This document shows positions 12,788-24,800 of a stretch of 64,000 bases of DNA, in pieces. Numbering within the stretch: the first letter of the stretch is position 1; each line of letters begins with the position of its first letter. This DNA comes from Rhizophagus irregularis (Eukaryota > Glomeromycota > Glomeromycetes > Glomerales > Glomeraceae). The DNA is taken from the NCBI RefSeq assembly GCF_026210795.1, contig NC_089447.1, positions 2,048,501 to 2,112,500 on the forward strand, written 5' to 3'. A program made the position numbers and the translations under genes. The notes under the pieces were generated by a model. It was not told where the DNA came from, did not search any database, and was given only the letters and a program-made list of their open reading frames with translations.

Positions 12788-13632
12788 AAAAATAAATCAA
12801 CAAAAAAAAAATCTTGGCTTTCATACCAACATAAAATTTTTTACATTTTGACATTTAAAGAATTCCATAAATCAATTCTGTCCTTCCAAAATATTAAATT
12901 CAATGACTCTATATTTTTACTATTATTACTAAATAAAGCCAATTAATTTAATTACCCTGACAGAATTTTCTTCTGATTTCCGTTATTTACTTTTTCTTTG
13001 GAATTGGAACGATTCCTACAATTTCCTTTATTGTTGTTTCTCAATGTGTTAATTGTAATGTGTGTAATTTGTACTATGTGTGTAATGTGTGTGTGTGTGA
13101 ATTTCCCCAATTTTTATACATTAAGGCACGTTTTACTAAATTATTCCATAATAATGAAAACCTGTTTTAAGAAATATTTATTTTTATTTATTTTTTTTTT
13201 ATTTATTTATAATTTTTTTTTTTCGGCTAATTTTGTAAATTATTTATTATTAACTGCGCCTTATCTTCCAAATAAATTTCTTTCATCCTTTCATAACTTT
13301 AACAAATTAAGTTAAGTAAACGGTTAATTTATTTGAACAATGATTCGGTTATTATTTTCCCTTTTTTTTTTTATTACTGCGCAAATCATTCGTCATGTTT
13401 TTGTAATTTGTTTATATTTTAATAATTTTAATAATTTTAAAACGAGGGGCGGAACAAAAGAACTTCCGAAGAATTTTTGCTTTGTAAAAAAATTAAGGAG
13501 TATGAAAATAATCATGGACTTTTAACTTAACCTAGTCATCTAGTTATAAGATAAACTTAATAATATCATGTGACTTTTAACTTTTATGGGAATTTTTCCC
13601 AACTTTATCATCATTACTATATAAAGTATAAA
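10099..13632. other. Intergenic region with low-complexity repeats
   Basis: About 3.5 kb between two minus-strand genes. It holds four tandem GGGATATATTA units (10928-10970), AAAATAAAAT-type repeats (12733-12795), many A/T homopolymers and no ORF with credible composition. Several 60-110 codon frames here are Phe/Ile/Lys-rich products of AT-rich DNA. Part of it must be the promoter and 5' UTR of the gene starting at 10098. Confidence 0.6.
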
Positions 13633-14082
13633 TTAGAAAGGAAATCCTCCTCCACCACTAAAATTTCCTCTTCCAAATTCTTGAAATATTGGTGGTTTCA
13701 CTTTAGAAGGTATTTGTTGTTTAACTTTTGGTGCTTCTTGACCATGTGGTAATAATTCATCATTATCTGGTCCGGCAATCGGTCGATGTCCATAATGATC
13801 AGGACGTGTTTGATCATCAGGTACAATAGGATCAAATCGTGCTCCAGGAGGTATGCTTCCTTGAGGTAATCTTAATTGTTGTGTTTGGTCATCGTTTTGT
13901 TGGATTTCTTGGCTTTCTGAACGAAATCCTGGATGTTGTGGTCCCATTATCATACCTCCTCTTTCTATTTCATCTCGTCTTGTTGGATCTGTAATTGATT
14001 CAAGTGGATTTTTTCTTGTATCAGTTTCTTTCGAGTTTGATGGTTGATTTGATTTATCTTTTTCTCCTAATGGAAAACTCAT
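13633..14082 (-). CDS. Proteasome inhibitor PI31 C-terminal-domain protein (149 aa)
   Basis: A single-exon ORF. Residues of about 38-60 contain DEIERGGMIMGPQHPGF, and about 85-100 contain the signature LPQGSIPPGARFDP, both typical of the proline/glycine-rich C-terminal half of PI31 (PSMF1; Fub1 in yeast), which binds 20S proteasomes and acts in proteasome regulation and transport. The globular N-terminal FP domain of full-length PI31 is absent: the start MSFPLGEKDK is preceded by poly-T and then tandem repeats. The C-terminus is GRGNFSGGGGFPF, Gly/Phe-rich, and does not show a clear hydrophobic-Tyr-X ending. It shares a divergent upstream region with mL38 (start 15045). Family assignment is good; whether the missing half was lost or is encoded elsewhere is open. 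Confidence 0.85.
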   Translation of the reverse strand: MSFPLGEKDKSNQPSNSKETDTRKNPLESITDPTRRDEIERGGMIMGPQHPGFRSESQEIQQNDDQTQQLRLPQGSIPPGARFDPIVPDDQTRPDHYGHRPIAGPDNDELLPHGQEAPKVKQQIPSKVKPPIFQEFGRGNFSGGGGFPF

Positions 14083-14234
14083 TTTTTTTGGGGAAAAAAA
14101 AAAAACATTCTGAGAATTCTGAGAATGTTGATGGATTTATAATTAAAAAAAAATTCAAACCGACATCATAATGATCAAATGATTTACATACTCATGTGTG
14201 GCGTCCGAAATTAAAATGAACTTTTTTTAGACAT

Positions 14235-14735
14235 TTTATAGTAGACATATTTTTATTGATTTATTAGGAAATGATAATTTCAATAATTTCAATTTTTGTA
14301 GAATAAAGAGAATTTCAATTAATCTTCAATTTTTGTAAAAATAAAGAAAAAATTTATAGTAGACATATTTTTATTGATTTTATTAGGAAGTGATAATTTC
14401 AATAATTTCAATTTTTGTAGAATAAAGAGAATTTCAATTAATCTTCAATTTTTGTGAAAATAAAGAAAAAATTTATAGTAGACATATTTTTATTGATTTA
14501 TTAGGAAGTGATAATTTCAATAATTTCAATTTTCGTAGAATAAAGAGAATTTCAATTAATCTTCAATTTTTGTAAAAATAAAGAAAATTTATAGTAGACA
14601 TATTTTTATTGATTTATTAGGAAGTGATAATTTCAATAATTTCAATTTTGTAGAATAAAGAGAATTTCAAATAAATTAAATAATTTTCAATTTTTGTTAA
14701 AATAAAGAGAATTTCAAATAATTTTCAATTTTTTG
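14235..14735. repeat. Tandem repeat, about 118-bp unit, four copies plus partial
   Basis: Units start at 14235, 14353, 14472 and 14588 with TTTATAGTAGACATATTTTT and are near-identical, then degrade after about 14690. Unit lengths are 118, 119 and 116 bp. The array occupies the shared upstream region of the PI31-like gene and mL38. Confidence 0.95.
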
Positions 14736-15044
14736 TAAATTTTTTTTAGATCATAACCTTTTTTAAAAAAATTTCATATGTTATTTTAAATCAATCATAT
14801 TTTTGAAAATCGGTTTATCAATAATAATCAATAATAAATTAAAATTTGGAAAATTTAAAAGATCTTTTTTAATTCGTTAATTCGTTAATGTAATTCCCTT
14901 CCAAAATTTCAGTTTATACTGGTGTAACCTAACCAGTTATGTACAATAAAAAAAAATTTTTTTTTCGATAATCAAAAAAAATAAATCAAAATCAGTTTTT
15001 TTTTTTAAATAATAATAATTAAAATTTATATATATAAAAAAAAA

Positions 15045-16713
15045 ATGTTTCTTCTTTCACATAGAGTACAACGAACTATTATAACGAACTCTTTCAATAC
15101 ATTAACACGAATATTTAAACCACAGGAAGTAAGTTTTTTCTTTTTTTTAAAAAAAATTCTTCCAAGTTTTTACAATTTTTAAGCCATTTTATTAACCAAT
15201 TAATAAATTATTCTTTAATATATATATAAAGTTACAAATTTCTTTTATTAATTTTCGTCAATTAACTACAATTAAAAAAAAGAAGGATCAGGATTCATCT
15301 CAAAAAGATTCAGATAAAAAGTATAAACCTCCCGCTTTAGGAGTTAACCCTGCTTATGATGAAGCACTTAAATATATTTATGAGGATAAAGCACAAAAAT
15401 ATGAAGAAATACGATTAATTGATATAATGATAGAAAAATTAATGAAAAATAGAAGAAAGTAGGTTCGTGATAATAAAATTTATTAAAAGGAAGAAGTAGT
15501 TCGGATAATGTTTTAACCCCACTATCAAAAATAACTTTAAAAAATTCATTATTCTAATAATAATTTTTATAAGTGAACAATTTGATCAAGAATTAAATGA
15601 ACTTAAAAAGAAGAAATATAATTTACAAGTTTTAGCCGAAATAAATGATCCAGAAGTTCGATGGAATTTTAAAAATGGTAAAAGTAAGTTTTACTTTTAT
15701 TTTAGTTTTGGTTTGATTTGATTTTGGTTTGGTTTATATTTTATATTTTTACTGATTTTAAATTTATAGTTGATATGAGTATACCTGTTTATCGTCATTT
15801 ACGAGAGAAATATTGGAGAAAAGAACCTCTTCATAAATTGGTAATTAATAATTTACTTGTGATGAATTAGAATATCTTTTTGAAGTTGTTAAAAAAGTAT
15901 CTCTTATTTAGATGCAACGAATAACACAAATGTATGTTGTTCCTGATGTATTCCCTACCTTGTTACCTATGATTGATCTTGAATTTAAATTTAAAAATGA
16001 TATAATTGAGCCCGGTGTTTTTCTATTCCCCGCTCAAGTGAGTTATATAAATATATAATATATATAAACACATAAATACATACATATATGTTTAAATTTT
16101 TTCCCCTTTTCAATTAAGACAAGAAAAGAACCTACAGTGATTCTAAACAATTTTCACGAAGAAACACTTTTATACACACTTATCATGGTTGATCCAGATA
16201 TGCCTGATGCATTGAATAAAACCTATCAAACAGAATGGCATTGGCTAATAACTAATATTCCTCTTAATGTAACAAAATCCGATATTTCTGGTGGTGAAGT
16301 AATTTTACCTTATATTCCTCCTCATCCACCTAAAGGAACAAAATATCATCGTTATACTTTAGCTATTTTAGAACAACCTAATAATCAAAAAATTATAATA
16401 CCTGAAAATATGGGTCGTGTTAAGGATGTTAGAGAATTTATGAGTGATTATAATTTAAAGTTACGTGGTGCTTCTTTTTTCCGTGAAGTTTGGGATGAAG
16501 AAGTTAGCAAAATTTATGCTAATATTTTAGGTAATATTTAGAAGGAATTAAGTAATTTCAATTTTTTGCGTATTTAATTTATCTTTATAATATATATATA
16601 TATATATATTTATTTATTTAGGTATCCATGAACCAAAATATGGTAGACAACCAAAGGTTGATAAATACTTGGATGAAACTGGATCGAAACAACAAAAATA
16701 CACAAATCTTTAG
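15045..16713 (+). CDS. Mitochondrial ribosomal protein mL38 (PEBP fold), about 373 aa
   Basis: Seven exons with GT...AG introns: 15045-15128, 15232-15458, about 15574-15683, 15770-15840, 15912-16037, 16119-16530 and 16622-16713. The N-terminus (MFLLSHRVQRTIITNSFN...) is a basic, Ser/Thr-rich mitochondrial presequence. A helical region follows (EQFDQELNELKKKKYNLQV), then a phosphatidylethanolamine-binding-protein domain with VDPDMPDA, TEWHWLITNI and the P-P-H-P-P-K-G-T-K-Y-H-R-Y segment. This arrangement matches the large-subunit mitoribosomal protein mL38 (Mrpl35 in yeast), where the PEBP fold has a structural role. It converges with the TFIIS gene; the two stops are about 340 bp apart, and nothing else is seen between them. 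Confidence 0.93.
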
Positions 16714-17051
16714 AATAAATCATATAATTTATTTATCAAAATAAAGCAAGCATTTTTAAAAAGAAATACATATATTTTTTTATTGTTGCCTTAAGTTATA
16801 TATAACTAAATTAAACAGTAATATTAAAGTTTGATTCAACAATATTCTTTTTTCATACTTACTAGAGGGGCGGTTGAATACAAACTAATTTACTGATAGG
16901 ACATATGTAATTGATACATTTTATTAACGGAAATTATATCTATCAATAATCTATTTTCCAAATAATCACATACATCCTTATATTAACAATATAAAAATAA
17001 AATGATGGGATTATTTGCTATAAATACATGTGCCTTTTGATTATGACAAGC

Positions 17052-18694
17052 TTAACAGAACTGATTATACAAACGTCAAGAAAAAAAAATATAAAGATTA
17101 TTATAGATAAGAGAAACTCTTACCAAAAAAAAAGTTTTAATATATGAAGCACACATTACCTTCCATCGATTGTTACAAACTATACATGTGACAAATGTTG
17201 TCATAGGTTCATCAGCACTTCGAGTCTGATGAATATTTATAAATTAATTTCGACTTAATTTCAACCTTTTGATTACAAAAAAAAAATCACAAATCACACT
17301 CACCTGCATTTGAAAATAAGTTGTTTTTCTTTCTCCACACTAAATATATAATTGTTTGATTATTATTAAATGAAAAAAATCTAAATCTGGTCCTCCAATT
17401 ATAATGATGGTACTGACCTTTCCGCAACGAAACATGTTTGTTTCTGCTTGTGTTGGTCCCGCACCTCTTGCCTTGAAAAGGTTTGCTTGTTGAATTTCCC
17501 GATCTCGGGCTTTCTTTTCCTCAGATGCCATTTCCTTTTGTTTCGGGTATAATTTACGATTATTAAATGAAGAGGCATATATATATATAAAAAAGACTTT
17601 TATATAAAATATTATTTACTTCTTTAGTCATAACGCAAAATTTCTGAACTGTAATGTCTCCAGATACAACACCCTTTCTAAGACCTGGATTCTTTTTATC
17701 CTTGAGATTGGAAATCATACCACGCAATTTATCACGATATTGTTTTTCAGGTTCTCCATCAAATTGATCGAGAACCATTTGCTCTATTTTTTTAGCACGA
17801 TTAAGAATTATGTCAATTCCTAAAAATTAAACAAAAAGTTAATAAAATACTTAGTAATTTACAAATATCAAATAAGTAATTTCTTATTACCATTGTTTGA
17901 ATCAAATGCCAATGAATCATATAATAATTCTATACATTTATCACGTGTACTATCTCCTGTGCTATACCCGACATTATCTTTTTTGAAAGATCGGTCACCC
18001 TTATTATTAATAACTCTATCGTTTTCTAATTTTGGAGTACTCGGTGATGGTGAACTATTTTCACTAAAAGAATTCTCAAGTTTAGCCAAACTTGGGGAAG
18101 GGGTACTTATTTCTCCTTGAGAATTTTCACGCTTAATCTTGATCGAAGATCTATCGATAGGTTGTGGTTTAACAAAGCCACCATCGTCAACTTTGACAGT
18201 GTCAGAATTGGTTTTTGGTGAATAAATTGATTTTGATGGATCACTTTGTTGAACTGCAGTTTTCCATTTTTTAACAATATCTTTAGCGAGTCTTGCAATA
18301 TCTGCGTTAGGGTGTGAACGTTGTTTTCCAATAAAGACTCCAATATCTGTCTTCTATTATCCGATTAATTATAATCGGAAATAACATATTAATAACTTTC
18401 ATTATTTTTAAACATCTAAAAAATAACTAAAAGCTTACTTTCAACAACTCTTTTGTTGCAACTACATCATCGTTGAATTGCTTCATTATTCCAAGGATAG
18501 CCTATATTATAAATATGAAATATCTATATTAAAGACTTATACTTAAATTTTTGAAATATGAAAAATTAATTTAGGAAAAAACAAAAAGCTTTTCCTAGAT
18601 TTCATATTAACAGTTAATCATTTACAGAGGTCTTCTCTTCGCTGATCGCTTTGGCTAACGATTTCTTTAATTGTACTACTTCGTCGATATTCAT
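17052..18694 (-). CDS. Transcription elongation factor TFIIS (339 aa)
   Basis: Eight exons sum exactly to 340 codons: 18694-18626, 18501-18439, 18350-17891, 17819-17620, 17534-17418, 17339-17304, 17225-17160 and 17060-17052. Residues 1 to about 75 form the N-terminal LW/TFIIS-N helical domain (...[20 protein letters not shown]). A Ser/Pro-rich linker follows, then the central Pol II-binding domain ([30 protein letters not shown]). The C-terminal zinc ribbon has [17 protein letters not shown] and [15 protein letters not shown], with the catalytic Asp-Glu in TRSADEP. TFIIS stimulates RNA cleavage by backtracked RNA polymerase II in the nucleus. The last exon is only nine bases (Phe-Cys-stop) and restores the usual C-terminus. 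Confidence 0.96.
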
Positions 18695-19015
18695 GGTAAT
18701 TCAAAATAACTTTTTGAAAGGAAAAGTTCGTAATAAATATTTATGAGACCAAAAAAAAGAAGGTGAGAGAAAGAAATTGTAGCAGCTTTTTTTGAACCGT
18801 TATTAAGAACATAATGATCTACGTTTTAATTTATATTTATTTCTTGTATTACGTATATTACATAAGACTTCATTTTGATATTTTGTACATAGCATTCAGG
18901 GATTACAGCCAAAACGGGATAAAACTCGGTTGTAGCGTGTATAATTAATAAAATTTTCAAGATAATCTATTATTTTATATAAATTGGTTTTAAAAATTTT
19001 CGATTTGTTAAAAAA

Positions 19016-22000
19016 ATGCCCAAGAAAAGTAAACATAAAAAAAAGGCGCAACAAGAAGACTTTAAAGTAAGATTATAAAATACTAAAAGTTTTATAATAT
19101 CAATGATTTATTCTTATTTTTTAACTTGAGAAGAAACCGAAATTGAAAGTTGGAAAAAAGAAACAACAAGCTAGTAATTTTACGGATACTTCTTTTAAAT
19201 CGCGAGGTATACTTTATTATCTTTTTCAAGTTGTTTCATATTTCTTTATTGAATCAATTTAAATTTTAATAAATAAATATATTTATAGCAATATCTTTGC
19301 CAAGTCAAAGTATTACCGAAGATAAATCGAATGAAATAACAAATTCCAGAAATTTAACTTTAAATGAACTATTGACACAATTAAAACATTATAATTCTGG
19401 AATGCGAAAAGGTTTGCTTTACTCAATGTTATTTATAGTTTACTTTGCAAATAAATCTATTAAGGCTTTAACTCTTTATTTATTTTTTTTTTTTAAAAAA
19501 AAAAGATGCTATCATAGGTTTAAAGGATTTTTTTCGCGTTAATCCGCATATTTTATCACAATCTTTATCCTTAGTTGTGAATTCTCTTTTGCGATTGTTA
19601 ATTGATGATGTAAGACATACTTAATAATTTGTTTTTTAAAAAAAAGTCGCGGCACATTAAATTAATTTTCAATTTTTTTTTTATAGAATAAATTTGTGAG
19701 AACGACATTGTTGTCATTTTTTACAGAGTTTTTTATACCCATGGAAAAAGTAAGTTACTTATACTCTCTTTAATTAGGTTTATAATACCTTATCATTCGA
19801 AGTTTATGTTTTCAAACATGTCTTGTAGTCGGAACTGAGACCTTTCCTTCCAATCCTAATTATATATACTTGTTCGGCAATTACACATATTTATGAAGAT
19901 ATACGTGCCGATTCAATCAAGTTTATGGAATTATGGCTTAATATTGCACCCGATATCATCGTAGATGGATTTTGGCAACGGGTAAATTCCTATAAATTTT
20001 TAATCTTTTAAATACATCTAATAAAAAGAGATTTTAATTTACAAGGTGGTACCTAATTATATTGGACTTTTAACGACTGATTCGAATACGATAGTTACCA
20101 ATTCAGGTGATTAAAAAATTATATATAAATTTCATTTACTTATATTTTTTTAATTTAAATATATTAAATATTTTTCTTTTAGCATCCAGTATTGTTACAC
20201 CTTTGACCAATTCACAAAATCAATTTTGGTCGCATGAAGTAAGTAAATAATTTTAATCTGTAATATATATGTATTTTTTTTCTTTTTCACGCTATTTCTT
20301 CATATTTACACTGAAACTAATTTTAAGTGTGTATCAGGTTAAAATTGAAATTTTATCGAGTTTCTATAAACTTTTAAAATATGGTTTAATTGATGATGAT
20401 GATGATTCAATGTAATATACATGTGATTGTCTAATATATTTTTACGCATTTAACTTGGGCTAATTTATATAAAAATTTTTGGTATGATTATCAGGCAATT
20501 TAAACAAAATGTTTCAATTGATTGGGAACAAGTTCATGGAAAGGTTAGTTATTAAAATAATGTTTAAAAAAGAGTATAAGTATATATACATTAATTAATA
20601 TATTTTAATATAGGTCGAACTTTTACCTCCACATCCGTTGAGATTATCTCTCCTACCACATTTGTCTCAATCAAAGTCAAAATATACTATGCAATTAAAT
20701 CTGTTCAATAATTCATCATCCTTAATAGCAGAAAATAAAAATGAACGGATTAACATTAGCAAAATATTATCGCGGAATGAAACGAATAAGAATATAGAAG
20801 AAAATTTCGATGTTTCAACTGTCCAAGGTCGTTTATCTGGTGCAAAGGTTCGATTTATGTTAATTATTTACACTTGTGCGTATAGTTATTTTATTCTAAA
20901 GATTTTCTTTGAATTAGGATCTTTTAAGTGTCATAAACCCAATTCTCCTTGCGATTTGGTTAGATACCGCACCATCAATTCTCGGTACGATCTCAATTAA
21001 TCAAAATTCTCACTCATTAAAAATAATCCATCTTGTACTAAAGATTATGGTCGTACTCTGGAGGTCAACGATAAGATATGAACTGATAAATCAGGTTTGT
21101 TACATAAAAAAGGGTTCTTATCATATATCCACATGTAACTTATTCATGATTCTATTCAAATAGGAATTTACGGACAAACAATGGATCGAGTCACAATTAA
21201 AGCAATTACTTAAACATTATGTAGTTTACTTTCCTTTCGGTGCTGAATCCATGAGTATTCATGATGAGAAGGTTTGTCGCTTAATTTTTCTTAGATATAT
21301 TTTAATTGATTATCGTTAATAAAAAATTATTTATTTCGTATTATTTACGTTTAATTGTTATAACAATTGTGTTTATATAAATATTATTTAGGTTGAATCC
21401 ACTTTGCAAGAAATGAATTTAATATTTTGCGAATTAACATCATTCTTTTTGAAAATATCCACGTTAAAAAATAAAGAAATGGATTCAAATAATGATAAAA
21501 AATCCTCTCATAAAAAAAGGAAAAGGGCTGAAGTTTCAAATTCTTCTGAATCTCAACCACTTTGGATAGAACAAGTTGTAGAATATATTTTACATGCTTT
21601 AGGTTTTGAGGTATTTAAATTATATTAATTATTTACATAATTTTATCAAATATTTAATAATCTTTTTATAATTTAGTCAAACAAAGCGCTAATGACATCA
21701 TCAACTAGTGATTTCAAGGCTGATCATTTGAAAACTTTATTACCAACAATAAAGAGTTTACTCAATTGTTTAGAAGATGATAAGCAAGAATCTATTTTCA
21801 AGGTAACTCATTTTTAATAATGAGATTATCTAAACAAATCAAGAGTTAACTTTTAAATTTCTTTTAGGCAATTCTTGATTATTCAAAAAGATGTCGCTCT
21901 CAATCAACAAAAAGAATCTTTATAGATTTCATTTCGAAATTGTTGATGGTATTTATTTATTTTATTTTTTTTTCCTATCTTTTAACTCTTTTAATTTATT

Positions 22001-22704
22001 TTAACTATTTTTTTTCCCCCTCCCAGTTGCAAGAAACTTCACACTCTAAAGGTCTTTTTCGCATATATAATGACACTTCACTTGCTGAAGAAATTCAAAC
22101 CTGGGCATTGAATTTACCTAAATTATTATGCGAATTGAAAACAAACAATATTGAAAGTATCGAAACGAGTCAGGTATATAATATATGATTATTTATGTAT
22201 TTAAATTTTATTATATAAACATTAATGAATCTTCCTCAATCTAGAAAATTCTTCACGTTTTATGTGACTTTGCAAAAAGAAGTGGTAAAGGAATATTTAA
22301 TGATGAGGTAATATGTTTGTCTCATTTTTACTATAAAACATTCTCGCGTGATAATTCAAAAATTATTTTTTCGCAGATTATGATACAAATTCAAACGGCA
22401 CTAATCCCTTTCCTTCACGTGGACTTACCTAATAAAGGTGTGTGTGTGTTTATATATTAAAACTATAAGACTATGATTTTCAAAAATTGATTATCTTACA
22501 ATAGAATCTTTACTTATTTCAGGACCACTCTTCGGACCTTTCATTTATTTACCACAAAATCTTCAACGAAAAACCATAGATTTCCTTTTCTATTGTCCAA
22601 AAATTATTGATAAAATGAAATATGCTTTGGAGAATGTTCTAAACAAAGAAGAGACCGAATCCATCAGAAATTATGCGATCTCTTTGTTATATAGGAAATT
22701 TTAA
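19016..22704 (+). CDS. Ipi1/TEX10, Rix1-complex pre-rRNA processing protein
   Basis: A gene of roughly fourteen or more small exons. Clear ones include 19016-19066, 19131-19206, 19289-19411 and 19506-19609, with others continuing to the stop at 22702-22704. The N-terminus MPKKSKHKKKAQQEDF, then PKLKVGKKKQQASNFTDTSF, is the hallmark basic start of Ipi1/TEX10. It is followed by armadillo-like helices (LTLNELLTQLKHYNSGMRK, IIGLKDFFRVNPHIL, FLPILIIYTCSAITHI). The protein works in the nucleolus/nucleoplasm in the Rix1 complex, needed for ITS2 processing and 60S pre-ribosome maturation. It is divergently arranged with TFIIS; only about 320 bp separate the two starts, so they may share promoter sequence. 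Exons in the 20.0-22.0 kb part were followed by frame but not all boundaries were fixed. Confidence 0.88.
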
Positions 22705-23090
22705 TTTCATTATAAATTCTTATAAATTTATAAAAAAAAAATTTCAATAAAATTATATTAAATTCACTTAACGTTTATATGTATTTGTAAACGAAGAAAA
22801 AAAATTATTATACATGTTCTTATCTTATTTCTAAAAAAGTTCAACAATCATGAGCCTTTGCAATTATTATACATTAAACTTATTAAGCTCTATGTGAACT
22901 TTTCTTAACGCATATTATCTATGACATAAGGAAACAAGATTAAGAAAAAAAAAAAATGTTTAATGCTTTTAAAGTCCAAACAAGTGTTAATTATTATATA
23001 ATATATCTTTTTGTAACCAGCCGTATAAATAACTATATACTGCCCAATTAACAATCATAATGAATTAAATGTACTGAATACTCTCTACAT
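22705..23090. other. Short convergent intergenic region
   Basis: 386 bp between the stops of Ipi1 (+) and Get1 (-). Poly-A stretches at about 22730 and 22945 are the only visible features; presumably the two 3' UTRs. Confidence 0.6.
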
Positions 23091-24343
23091 TCAGTCTTTT
23101 TCTAATATTTTCTCTTTCTTCTCTTTCTTCTCTTCAATTTTGCTAGCATCATTATTTTCTTCTTCGTTTGATGTTGAGCCCGATGTTCCATTTGTTGAAG
23201 GAGACGGCATCTTTTTCTTTTCTGATGATTTAGCTTTTTCAGCAATAATATTACAAAATGTTTTCACATTAGCATTAACCCATTGCACCACGATCGGTGT
23301 AAATATTCGAATTTGTGTTTTGCACCACTGAATAAACAGCTGACCATGTTGTTTCACAGATTCAGGTGCATATTTATGATATAATGGAACTACAAATATT
23401 ATTTCAAGTGATGATAAGAATTCCGAAAAAAAAATCCAAGATGAAAGATAATGAGAAATAGATGTATTTCTTCTTTTTACCTGCATCCCTTTTAGTTTGT
23501 ACCACTTTTTTAACAAATTTGCGGCAAACTAAAAACCAGAAAGGTACACTTACCGATCCTACAAATATTATTAATTTTAAATGAGAAAAAAGACATTTTA
23601 AAAATGTATAATAAAACGAAAATTAAACAATAGGCACGTTTAAACTTAACCTGATGGTGCAAATGGCATAGAGAAAATCCAAGATATTGGACTAAACCAA
23701 TCTTGTGGAAGATAAAAAACTGGCGAGGATCGATACCATATTACCATAACAATTTGTATACCATTGGTAACCACCCATAAAAATGTAGTAAATTTGATTT
23801 CAAAAGATGTTTTTAAATAACCTAATGACGTTGCTGTATAATATTGGAAATACTCTCAGTATAATATATAATGAATTAAATTAAACTTATTATTGAAATA
23901 ATATTACTGATTTTTTCTAATTCGCTCATTTTGCTATCCAATTTGCGTCTCAATTTGGCCCATTTAGCAAATTGATCCTATGATAAAAAAGTAGTAGATT
24001 AAATGTAATAATCGCGTATTATTTTATCAAAAAGGCCAAAATATAAATAAAAATTTCTAATAAATATATGTTCTAATACCTGAGAACTTGTTCTTGCTAA
24101 ATCATGTTTAATAGTCAATATATCTCTCTTAGTTTTTCTCTGTTTTTGGACTCTCTCCCTTTCAAAAGCATTTAAATAAACGCCATATGCCTACAATTTA
24201 ATAAAAAAAAAAGTTATTATCGTTCTATAATAATAATAATGATAGAGCACAGAACATACCAAACTCGCGATCTGCGAATATCCGAACCAAAGAATAAATT
24301 CCGTTATAAGGACAACTAATGCAATGGCAAGGGCTAAGGACAT
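23091..24343 (-). CDS. Get1/WRB, tail-anchored protein insertase subunit (274 aa)
   Basis: Six exons give an exact 275-codon frame: 24343-24260, 24190-24080, 23977-23908, 23833-23651, 23558-23481 and 23389-23091. An N-terminal membrane segment (MSLALAIALVVLITELILWF) leads into the cytosolic coiled coil (RERVQKQRKTKRDILTIKHD, then DQFAKWAKLRRKLDSKMSEL), the Get3-binding region of Get1/WRB. Two further membrane segments follow (FLWVVTNGIQIVMVIWY and the IFSMPFAPSGSVSVPFWFLV block). Get1 with Get2 receives tail-anchored proteins from Get3 and inserts them into the ER. Unusual for the family is an extended tail of about 90 residues after the last membrane segment, ending in a Glu/Lys-rich, Ser/Asn-rich stretch. 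Confidence 0.9.
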
Positions 24344-24800
24344 TTTACTATGAGTAGCATGGAAAATTTGGTGTTATAATAGTATTAAATATTAAATAGT
24401 AGAAAGCTTCGTTAATGACGCGCTAGGATATAAGGGATGCTTATAAAAAAAAATTTTTTTTTTTTTGACAATAATCGGTCGGATAATTTACCCTGATTTG
24501 GTTAATTCGATGAAACAACGTTTTTATCGGGCCATAGCCCATAGGTTTAGTGCGACTAATAATAAAGGACTTTTTGGATCGCTTGAATTTATCTACTTTA
24601 TTATTTGTGAATGACACTAACAGTCACGTGAATTTATGTATTATCACATGATAACGAATATGTTATACCTTCTAAGTTCTAACATCATTATTATCAATCA
24701 AATTCGAGAACCTTTAAATTGGATGTCCTGAACAAAGACATAACGAGTATAGCAGACTGACTATGTTATTATATGCAAAATATGACGATAATCACTCATT
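24344..24800. other. Intergenic region between Get1 and the ZC3HC1-like gene
   Basis: 457 bp. It contains GTCACGTGAA (E-box-like) at about 24621 and a TCACATGA-type motif at about 24645, within the likely Get1 promoter. No ORF or RNA gene is seen. Confidence 0.5.

Noticed and set aside
12998-13525. Two ORFs of 61-105 codons upstream of the PI31-like gene
   Set aside because: Composition is Phe/Leu/Asn noise typical of AT-rich DNA, with no splice-supported extension.
18107-18343. 78-codon minus-strand ORF ([14 protein letters not shown]...)
   Set aside because: It is an out-of-frame reading of the TFIIS N-terminal exon.
23091-23516. Continuous ORF beginning MLKKWYKLKGMQ as the start of a separate gene
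   Set aside because: It reads the fifth Get1 exon and an intron in the wrong frame; the spliced Get1 model explains the region fully.
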